DNA of 50,151 nucleotides from Nocardia gamkensis NBRC 108242 (GTDB lineage Bacteria > Actinomycetota > Actinomycetes > Mycobacteriales > Mycobacteriaceae). The notes below the pieces were generated by a model, which did not search any database, was not told the origin of the DNA, and was given only the letters and a program-made list of their open reading frames with translations. The stretch is taken from contig NZ_BDBM01000058.1 of assembly GCF_001612985.1 (NCBI RefSeq), forward strand, positions 1 through 50,151, given 5' to 3'. Of the stretch, positions 18,336 through 24,586 are shown piece by piece; position 1 is the stretch's first letter; each line of letters starts with the position of its first letter. The position numbers and the translations under genes were made by a program.

Positions 18336-18939
18336 CTGTCCACCTTCCGCGTTCCAGACCTGCGCTCGGACTAGTCGTGGTACCCGCTTCGACAACAGAG
18401 CCGCTCGAAGAGCAACGGTTGCTCTGAGGACGCTACGCGAGTCGAGTGATCTCTACAACGACTTCGGGGTCCGCCGAGCCGCCCCCGGAAAAGGGAGCCG
18501 TCAACAGCGGAACTTCGGCGTTGGTCGAGGGCGGTCTCAAGGAAAAATACTGGTTGCCAGGGGTGATGCTGCCGGTCGCGCCCGGCCGACACCGAAGTCT
18601 TGGCATCGCAGGGAGCGTGCCGGGCAACCGGGGTAGCCAGAAATACACCACGTCAGAGATACCATCTGCGCGGCAGCATGCCGGGCGCACGGCTGCGATA
18701 CCTTCTGGAGCGCAGGTAGAGGCCTGCAGCACGAACCTGCGCAGAACGGAAACCCGATCGCCCGACCGGCGATTACCCGAGCGGCGGCCGTCCGACCGGT
18801 CGAGTGTCGATTTCGTGCGCAGGACGGCGACTGGTAACCTCGATCTTCGGCGCTGCGTTACCCGTCCACCTCGGGCATGTCGCGCGCTCGACGAACTTTC
18901 CCAGGACAGACCAACCAGACAGGAACACGAGGAACCGGC
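18336..18939. other. Divergent intergenic region between aqpZ and rpsT
   Basis: About 600 bases, holding the promoters of both genes and the leader of the ribosomal protein mRNA. A TAACCT hexamer at 18835-18840, about 100 bases before the rpsT start, is a possible -10 box preceded by GG, but I see no matching -35. Reading frames on both strands are interrupted or compositionally unconvincing. No riboswitch or tRNA is recognised. Confidence 0.45.
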
Positions 18940-19200
18940 GTGGCCAACATCAAGTCCCAGCTGAAGCGGATCCGCACCAACGAGGCGGCGCGCAAGCGCA
19001 ACCAGTCGGTCAAGTCCGCGTTGCGCACCGCCATCCGCAGCTTCCGCGAGGCCGCGGCCTCCGGCGACAAGGACGCCGCCGCCGAGCGCCTGCAGTTCGC
19101 CAGCCGGAAGCTGGACAAGGCCGCTTCGAAGGGCGTCATCCACGCCAACCAGGCCGCCAACAAGAAGTCGGCCCTGTCGCTGGCCTTCAACAAGCTCTGA
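18940..19200 (+). CDS. rpsT: 30S ribosomal protein S20
   Basis: An 86-residue basic, alpha-helical protein that binds 16S rRNA and helps start assembly of the 30S body. The GTG start follows GAGGAA at good spacing and opens the family motif ANIKSQLKRIRTNEAAR. A second conserved stretch, GVIHANQAANKKSALS, is present near the C-terminus. An in-frame upstream extension to 18877 is rejected because it lacks conservation. The gene is monocistronic with its own terminator. It precedes holA by about 4.3 kb, with accessory genes between. Confidence 0.96.
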   Translation: MANIKSQLKRIRTNEAARKRNQSVKSALRTAIRSFREAAASGDKDAAAERLQFASRKLDKAASKGVIHANQAANKKSALSLAFNKL

Positions 19201-19245
19201 TCCACCCGGTACCGCACGCCGGTACCGCGCTCGTGCTGTGACGCA

Positions 19246-19278
19246 GCCGCCGTGGCCTCGACGACCACGGCGGCTTTT
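19246..19278 (+). terminator. Intrinsic terminator after rpsT
   Basis: GCCGCCGTGG, a nine-base loop and the exact complement CCACGGCGGC form a perfect 10-bp stem, followed at once by TTTT. It lies about 45 bases after the rpsT stop and is the clearest Rho-independent terminator in the window. Confidence 0.9.
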
Positions 19279-19362
19279 GTCGTGCCCCGATGGCAACAGC
19301 GCTCCCCGCCCTTTCTACCTGGGGTTTCGGGATTCGGCCCGCGCCTTGTCAGAGGTTCCAGC

Positions 19363-19368
19363 TACCAT
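19363..19368 (+). promoter_or_regulatory. -10 hexamer TACCAT for small acidic protein gene
   Basis: TACCAT is followed by seven bases and then ATG at 19376, the spacing expected for a leaderless transcript. No Shine-Dalgarno is visible. Confidence 0.5.
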
Positions 19369-19375
19369 TCCGCGC

Positions 19376-19621
19376 ATGGTAACCGTGTATGCCAATCAGA
19401 CGGTCGTTCGCGCCGAGGATCTGCCGGATGTGATCCGCGCGGCCGAGGTGCTCGGCTTCGGACTGAAGATCGAGAATGTGCTCGTTCCCGACGACGACGG
19501 CGGTTACTCGTTGGAGTGGATCGTCACCCGCGACGAGGACGTGCCCGCCTACGAGGAGTGGGACGGCCGCTACGAGGACGCGGACGACGACGGTGAACTG
19601 ATCCTGAGTTCCGCGGAATAG
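19376..19621 (+). CDS. Small acidic protein of unknown function
   Basis: An 81-residue protein with a mixed alpha/beta first half (MVTVYANQTVVRAEDLPDVI, then VLGFGLKIENVLVPDDDG) and a very acidic C-terminus (YEDADDDGELILSSAE). Codon use matches neighbouring real genes and a -10 box sits seven bases before the ATG, so it is probably expressed as a leaderless message. It is convergent with the XRE-type regulator gene eight bases away. I do not recognise a family. Lack of signal peptide or membrane segment suggests a cytoplasmic protein. Confidence 0.65.
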   Translation: MVTVYANQTVVRAEDLPDVIRAAEVLGFGLKIENVLVPDDDGGYSLEWIVTRDEDVPAYEEWDGRYEDADDDGELILSSAE

Positions 19622-19628
19622 TCCCTGG

Positions 19629-20687
19629 TCACGGCGCGTCCAGAGCGGCGGCCAGCCGGTCCAGCGCCGCCTGGGAATCGGCGTCGACGGCGCGGTAGAT
19701 GACGATCCGCTGGTCGGGATCCTGCACGGGCATCAGCACCTCGTAGCTGACGACCAGCGGACCCACCAGCGGATGCCGCAGCGGCTTGTTCCCCCGTCCC
19801 TGCACCCGCACGTCGTGGCGGGCCCACGCCTGCTCGAACTCCGGACTGTGCGCGGTGAACTCGGCGATCAGGTCTGCCAATGCGCGGTCGTCCGGGTGCG
19901 CGGCCCATGCCGCGCGCAGATCCGCGATGCCCTCACGAATGACGCGTTCGCGCTCGACATAGAAATCCCGCATGCTCGGGTCGAGCAGGCACAACCACAT
20001 GGAGTTTCGCTGCCGCTCCGGTAGCGCGCCGAAATCGGTGATCAACGCCGCCATCTCCCGATTCCAGGCCAGGATGTCGTAGCGGTGGTTCACCAGCATC
20101 GCGGGCAGCGGCGACAGATCACGCACCAGCATGGCCAGGGCGGGCGCCGGGGCGGTGCTCGGCTTGCCGTGGTCCGGCTGCCGCTGGAGCGCCAGATCGA
20201 ACAGATAGGCGCGCTCGTCGTCGTTCAGGCACAGTGCCCGCGCCAGCGCGTTGAGCACCTCCACCGACGGACGCAGGCCGCGCCCCTGCTCCAGCCGAAC
20301 GATGTAGTCGGTGCTCACGCCCGCGAGTTCGGCGACCTCTTCCCGGCGCAGCCCCGGTGTCCGGCGGGCCTGCCTGCGCTGCGGCAAACCGAGATCCTCC
20401 GGCGTCAACCGCTCCCGGCGTGCCCGCAGGAAGGCGCCCATCTCCTGCACCCGATCCGCGCTGCCGCGACCTGCGCGGTTACCGGGAGTGCCGCCGGAGG
20501 CATCGCGGCGCCGAGTCGGATCCGCCGCGCTCTCGGGCTGTCCGTGACCACGTGGGCTGCCGCCGCCGGACCCGAGGTCGCGGCGCTGAGTCGAATCCGC
20601 GCCGTTCCCGGGGCCGCCTCGGGTACGCGAGCCTGCGCCGGGCCCGAGCTCGCGGCGCTGGGTGGAGTTCACCGTGCCAGTCATCAC
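19629..20687 (-). CDS. XRE-family regulator with MmyB-type ligand-binding domain
   Basis: About 352 residues. A helix-turn-helix domain (about 83-155: FLRARRERL, RRTPGLRREEVAELAGVS, DYIVRLEQGR) is followed by the MmyB-like PAS-type ligand-binding domain (LPAMLVNHRYDILAWNREM, MWLCLLDPSMRDFYVER). These regulators often repress an adjacent oxidoreductase, and here the aldo-keto reductase gene is divergent, 120 bases away. The first 80 residues are unusual: a Gly/Arg-rich tail with three copies of a STQRR(E/D)LG-like unit. The long form is favoured by a TAGGAT -10 box just before GTG 20687/ATG 20684, but a start near ATG 20441 would give the usual family length. Confidence 0.85.
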   Translation of the reverse strand: MMTGTVNSTQRRELGPGAGSRTRGGPGNGADSTQRRDLGSGGGSPRGHGQPESAADPTRRRDASGGTPGNRAGRGSADRVQEMGAFLRARRERLTPEDLGLPQRRQARRTPGLRREEVAELAGVSTDYIVRLEQGRGLRPSVEVLNALARALCLNDDERAYLFDLALQRQPDHGKPSTAPAPALAMLVRDLSPLPAMLVNHRYDILAWNREMAALITDFGALPERQRNSMWLCLLDPSMRDFYVERERVIREGIADLRAAWAAHPDDRALADLIAEFTAHSPEFEQAWARHDVRVQGRGNKPLRHPLVGPLVVSYEVLMPVQDPDQRIVIYRAVDADSQAALDRLAAALDAP

Positions 20688-20692
20688 CGTCG

Positions 20693-20698
20693 ATCCTA
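20693..20698 (-). promoter_or_regulatory. -10 hexamer TAGGAT for the XRE regulator
   Basis: On the minus strand TAGGAT is followed by five bases and GTG (20687), then ATG (20684). Leaderless initiation at either is plausible. Confidence 0.4.
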
Positions 20699-20807
20699 CG
20701 GCTGCCTAGGACTGGCCTTCCCAGGATGAAGCTTCCCTTACTCGGCTTCGCGCGCCGTTGAAAACTGGCTATCGACAACACGGCATCGCGAACACAAGGA
20801 GCTGGAC

Positions 20808-21878
20808 ATGTCCGGAGCCCGCACCCTCGACACCTACCGGCTGCTCGGCCGCTCGGGACTTCGAGTTTCTCCGCTGTCCCTGGGAACCATGACCTTCGGC
20901 GCCGATTGGGGCTGGGGGGCGGACCGGGACGAAGCCCGCAAGATCTTCGACACCTACGTCGAGCGCGGTGGCAACTTCATCGACACGGCCAACCAGTACA
21001 CCAACGGCACCTCCGAGCAACTGCTCGGCGAATTCACCGCGGACAATCGCGAAAGCCTGGTGCTGGCCACCAAATACACCATGCTGCGCCGACCGGGCGA
21101 CCCGAACTCCGGTGGCAACCACCGCAAGAGCATGATCGGCTCGGTCGAGGCCAGCTTGCGCAGGCTGAACACCGACTACATCGACCTGCTCTACTTGCAC
21201 GCCTGGGACTTCCTGACCCCCGTCGAGGAAATCCTGCGCGGCATGGACGATCTGGTGCGCTCGGGCAAAGTGCTCTACCTCGGCATCTCCGACGCGCCGG
21301 CCTGGCAGATCGCGCGGATGCAGACCATCGCGGACCTGCGCGGCTGGTCGCCGCTGATCGCGCTGCAGATCGAGTACAGCCTGATCGAACGGACCGTCGA
21401 GCGTGACCTCATCCCGATGGCGCGCGAACTGGGCCTCGGCGTGATCCCGTGGTCGCCGCTGGCCAGCGGCGTGCTCACCGGCAAGTACAGCCGGGCCGAT
21501 CTCGCCCACGAGGCGGACGGTTCGCCCGAGGGCAGCCGCAAGAACGTGGCCGCCGCCAACGGCTCGCTCACCGAACGCGGGCTCGCCATCGCCGATGTCG
21601 TCAAGCAGGTCGCCGACGAAATCGGCAAGACGCCCTCGCAAGTCGCGCTGGCCTGGACGCTGCGCGACCCCGCGGTCACCTCGCCGCTCATCGGCGCCCG
21701 CACCGCGGCGCAACTGGAGGACAACCTCGGCGCGCTCGACGTGGAGTTCGACGCCGCCCAGCTCGCCCGGCTCGAACAGGCCAGCGCCGTGGACCTCGGC
21801 TTCCCGCACGAGTTCCTGAACCGCCCCATGACCCAGAGCGTCACCTTCGGCGACCTGAAGATCGAAGGGCGCGCCTGA
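20808..21878 (+). CDS. Aldo/keto reductase
   Basis: A 356-residue NADPH-dependent reductase with the (beta/alpha)8 AKR fold. The catalytic tetrad can be traced as Asp and Tyr in FIDTANQY, Lys in LATKY and His in DLLYLHAWD. Later segments VIPWSPLASGVLTGKY and SPLIGARTAAQLEDNL bind the cofactor. It most resembles the general stress/Kv-beta branch (YghZ, AKR13-like). AAGGAG lies six bases before the ATG. A perfect 14-bp hairpin follows the stop. The divergent XRE/MmyB regulator probably controls it. The physiological carbonyl substrate is not predictable. Confidence 0.92.
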   Translation: MSGARTLDTYRLLGRSGLRVSPLSLGTMTFGADWGWGADRDEARKIFDTYVERGGNFIDTANQYTNGTSEQLLGEFTADNRESLVLATKYTMLRRPGDPNSGGNHRKSMIGSVEASLRRLNTDYIDLLYLHAWDFLTPVEEILRGMDDLVRSGKVLYLGISDAPAWQIARMQTIADLRGWSPLIALQIEYSLIERTVERDLIPMARELGLGVIPWSPLASGVLTGKYSRADLAHEADGSPEGSRKNVAAANGSLTERGLAIADVVKQVADEIGKTPSQVALAWTLRDPAVTSPLIGARTAAQLEDNLGALDVEFDAAQLARLEQASAVDLGFPHEFLNRPMTQSVTFGDLKIEGRA

Positions 21879-21888
21879 TCGTCGACAC

Positions 21889-21924
21889 GTGCGGCGGTGC
21901 GGAACTGGACCCGCACCGCCGCAC
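21889..21924 (+). terminator. Strong hairpin terminator after aldo/keto reductase
   Basis: GTGCGGCGGTGCGG and its exact complement CCGCACCGCCGCAC form a perfect 14-bp stem with an eight-base loop, starting 11 bases after the stop codon. There is no T-run, as is common for actinobacterial terminators. Confidence 0.75.
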
Positions 21925-21932
21925 AGGGCTGT

Positions 21933-21966
21933 GACCTCGGCGTCGCGCAGACCTCGGCGTCGCGCA
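21933..21966. repeat. Exact 17-bp tandem duplication
   Basis: GACCTCGGCGTCGCGCA occurs twice back to back (21933-21949 and 21950-21966), just after the reductase terminator. It looks like a recent slippage duplication in non-coding DNA. Confidence 0.85.
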
Positions 21967-22287
21967 CTTCCCGAGCACGCGTCGGTTTACGGCGCGTCGG
22001 TGCTCGTACCCGGGGCCGCTGACCTCATGACCTGCATCGCCCGGCCGAGGGGCAGCCGCGGTGTCTCGGCGTGTGATGGTCCCGGGCGTGTACTGGACGG
22101 ACGAACGACGCCGCGAGCAGCGCGAACCCGCCCATCTCGCATGTGGATCGCCGCGACCGGGCGATCGTCTTACGTCCCCCGCCACTGGCGCGTCGCGCCC
22201 ACGGGATTCCGCGCCGAGGCGATGCCGCAGAACCCGACAGCAGGGTCGCAAAGGACCTGTCCCCATCCGGGGAGCCGCGGCACCCCC

Positions 22288-22380
22288 GCGACCACGGCGA
22301 CCACGGCGACCACGGCGACCACGGCGACCACGGCGACCACGGCGACCACGGCGACCACGGCGACCACGGCGACCACGGCG
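22288..22380. repeat. 9-bp minisatellite, ten perfect copies
   Basis: GCGACCACG is repeated ten times without a mismatch, plus a trailing GCG. The unit length is a multiple of three, but the array is not inside a convincing coding frame. It lies about 135 bases upstream of the isomerase-like gene and is a likely variable-number locus. Confidence 0.95.
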
Positions 22381-22514
22381 CAGTGTGCTCACCGATCCCG
22401 CTCAGACGCCCACGTGGCGGCTGATCCGACGGGGGTGACGAGTCTCACAGTCAGATCAGTTCGGGTGCGCCGCACCGTCCACATCGGTGACCGCAACTAC
22501 CGAGGAGAGTGGCC

Positions 22515-23147
22515 ATGGACCTGGACGAGATCACGATGTGGACGCGCGCCGAACGTCTCGCCATCGCCGACCTCCTCGACGACCTGGACGACCACGAATG
22601 GACCGCCGACTCACTGTGCTCCGGCTGGACCGTGCACGACGTCTCGGCTCACCTGACCCTGTCCAATCGGGTCACCCTCGGTGCGACGATCGCGGGAATC
22701 CTCCGGGCGCGAGGCGACTGGAACCGGATGACGGAGCGCATGGCACGCGACCGCGCGAGCCGCTACTCACCCGCCGAGCTGATCGCGCAACTGCGCGAAG
22801 GCGCCGCCTGGACTCGGCGGGCGCCGGGAGCCGGACCACTGGATCCTTTGATCGACACCATGATTCACGGGCAGGACATCGCCCGCCCTCTCGGCAGGCG
22901 ACACCCCATGCCCCTCGAGCAGGCCGTCGTCGCAATGGAACACGTACTGCGCAGCCCGTTCTACGGCAGCAAGAAGCGTCTGCACGGTCTGCGCCTGGTT
23001 GCCACCGACGCGGAGTGGTCCTCCGGCACCGGCGCGGCGGAGATCGAGGGACCGCTGAGCGATCTGCTGCTCGTGGCGACCGGACGCGCGGCAGGGCTCG
23101 CCGGATTGACGGGCGCGGGTGTGGAAAGCCTCACCCGCGCGCTGTAG
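22515..23147 (+). CDS. Maleylpyruvate isomerase-family (DinB-like) mycothiol-dependent enzyme
   Basis: A 210-residue protein of the TIGR03083-type family. The N-terminal DinB-like four-helix bundle shows the family landmarks WTADSLCSGWTVHDVSAHL and LIDTMIHGQDIARPLG, whose histidines would hold a divalent metal. The C-terminal part includes the usual IEGPLSDLLLVATGRAAGL segment. Relatives use mycothiol as a thiol cofactor for isomerisation or detoxification, but most are uncharacterised. The ATG at 22515 follows GAGGAG at good spacing; the GTG two codons earlier is too close. Flanking repeats and non-coding DNA suggest an accessory location. Confidence 0.82.
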   Translation: MDLDEITMWTRAERLAIADLLDDLDDHEWTADSLCSGWTVHDVSAHLTLSNRVTLGATIAGILRARGDWNRMTERMARDRASRYSPAELIAQLREGAAWTRRAPGAGPLDPLIDTMIHGQDIARPLGRRHPMPLEQAVVAMEHVLRSPFYGSKKRLHGLRLVATDAEWSSGTGAAEIEGPLSDLLLVATGRAAGLAGLTGAGVESLTRAL

Positions 23148-23528
23148 CGGTCGAGCCGGTCGGATGCTCAGACATGGATCACGAGGCCGTGCGCCGCACA
23201 TTCCGGTGGTCGTCGGTGGCACCGTGCCTGGCGAATGGCTGACGGCTGGTAATCGCGAACAGCTCACCTGATCAAGACCTGCGGCCTGGTCGACGTGGTC
23301 GTTCGCACGTCCTCCGAACTCATGGTCGTCTCGATCCGCCGTGGTCACGACGTCGTCCTCCAACCGGCCGGAGCGAACTGGCACAGTTGTGACCGAGCAC
23401 GCCCATTCTCAGCAAGCAGGATGCGGCGTGCCTCGCCGCAACTGCCCGCGACGACCACTTCCCGCCTCCGTATGGAGCGGGCCACTCGATCTCACGCGAG
23501 GCCGGCCGGATGACCGAACCGGCCCCGA
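23148..23528. other. Intergenic region between isomerase-like gene and holA
   Basis: About 380 bases between convergent genes. The only sizeable frame (23295-23513, plus strand) has a first half with plausible codon use (SIRRGHDVVLQPAGANWHS) but an Arg-rich, unlike second half and no ribosome site, so it may be gene debris. A hairpin at 23504-23524 probably ends the holA transcript. Confidence 0.5.
23504..23524 (-). terminator. Probable terminator after holA
   Basis: GGCCGG, a nine-base loop and CCGGCC form a six-base stem four bases beyond the holA stop. There is no T-run, so this is tentative. Confidence 0.35.
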
Positions 23529-24500
23529 TCAGCCCGCGCCGTGCAGATCGAGTATTCGGGTGAGGGCGTGTTCCAGCGCGTAGCCCGCGTCGGCGGCGCC
23601 GCCCTTCACGTCGGCGTTGAGGGTCGCGACCACCTGGAGGGCGGAGCCGATGGTCGCGGGAGTCCAGTTGCGGGCCTGAGCTTGCGCCTTCTTCACCTTC
23701 CACGGCGGCATGCCGAGTTGCTGGGCCAGTTTGAACGGGTCACCGCGCCCGGCCGAGCCGACGCGCGCGATGGTGTGCACCGAGTCGGCGAGCGCGTCGG
23801 CGAGCAGGACGTGCGGCACGCCGCGATCGTTCGCCCAGCGCAGCGCCTCCATCGCGCCGGGGCGATCCCCCGCCACCGCCAGTTCGGCCACGTCGAAGCC
23901 GGAGACCTCGGCTTTGCCCGAGTAGTAGCGGCGCACGGCCGCCACATCGATCTTCCCACCGGTGTCCGAGGCCAGCTGCCCGCACGCCGCCGCCAGCTCA
24001 CGCAGGTCCGAACCCACCGCCTCCAGCATCACTTGGACCACCTCGCCGGACACTCGCACGCCGGCGTTGCGGAACTCACCGCGGACGAATTCGACTCGCT
24101 CCGCGGCCTTGGTCAGCTTGGCGCAGTCGTGGGTGACCGCGCCGGCTTTCTGCAAAGCGGGCGCGAGCGCCTTGGCTCGCCCGCCACCGGAATGCACGAT
24201 GACGAGCACCACACCCTCGGGCGGACTCTGCGCCGCCTCGGTGATCACCGCGACCGCGTCCTTACCCGCTTCGGCCGCGGCCTCGAGGATGATCACCCGG
24301 TCCTCGGCGAACAGCGACGGGCTCAGCAGTTCCGCGAGCTCCGCGGTGCTCGCGTCCCCTGCGCGCAAGCGATCGACCGGCACCGCGTCCGGGTCCGGGG
24401 CCAACGCCCGCACCTGCGCGGTCAGCGCCCCCAGCGCTCGCTCGATCAGCAGTTCCTCTTCCCCCAGCACCAGGTGCACCGACGCGGGCCGCTCGCTCAC
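23529..24500 (-). CDS. holA: DNA polymerase III subunit delta
   Basis: A 323-residue clamp-loader subunit that opens the beta sliding clamp. The sequence begins ASVHLVLGEEELLIERAL, the degenerate AAA+ opening of delta. Next come LLSPSLFAEDRVIILEAAA and the C-terminal collar domain with PPWKVKKAQAQARNW (about 270) and LEHALTRILDL. No Walker A lysine is expected in delta and none is seen. The GTG at 24500 follows GAGGAGG at seven-base spacing; longer in-frame starts lack conservation. It lies 86 bases after comEC on the same strand, as in many actinobacteria, and may be co-transcribed. Confidence 0.93.
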   Translation of the reverse strand: MSERPASVHLVLGEEELLIERALGALTAQVRALAPDPDAVPVDRLRAGDASTAELAELLSPSLFAEDRVIILEAAAEAGKDAVAVITEAAQSPPEGVVLVIVHSGGGRAKALAPALQKAGAVTHDCAKLTKAAERVEFVRGEFRNAGVRVSGEVVQVMLEAVGSDLRELAAACGQLASDTGGKIDVAAVRRYYSGKAEVSGFDVAELAVAGDRPGAMEALRWANDRGVPHVLLADALADSVHTIARVGSAGRGDPFKLAQQLGMPPWKVKKAQAQARNWTPATIGSALQVVATLNADVKGGAADAGYALEHALTRILDLHGAG

Positions 24501-24586
24501 GACAGCGCCTCCTCGGTGCCGGAGGGCGTCGTGCCCCGAGGAACCGCCGCATTGCTCCATCCGCCGCGCTCGTCCACAGCCCGATC

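Larger units (their letters stand above)
21879..22514. other. Non-coding stretch with terminator, tandem duplication and minisatellite
   Basis: About 635 bases with no convincing gene. It contains in order a 14-bp stem hairpin (21889-21924), an exact 17-bp tandem duplication (21933-21966) and ten copies of a 9-bp unit (22288-22380), then the leader of the isomerase-like gene. Open frames through the repeat on both strands encode only repeated tripeptides. Confidence 0.7.

Noticed and set aside
18433..19296. Minus-strand 287-codon frame over the rpsT leader
   Set aside because: It is antisense to rpsT, Arg/Gly/Ala-rich without motifs, and typical of GC-rich shadow frames.
22288..22380. Candidate CRISPR array
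   Set aside because: The unit is 9 bp and tandem with no spacers, and no cas gene is present.
23295..23513. 72-codon plus-strand frame in the gap before holA
   Set aside because: No ribosome site or -10 box; the second half is Arg-rich and unlike a protein. Possibly debris only.
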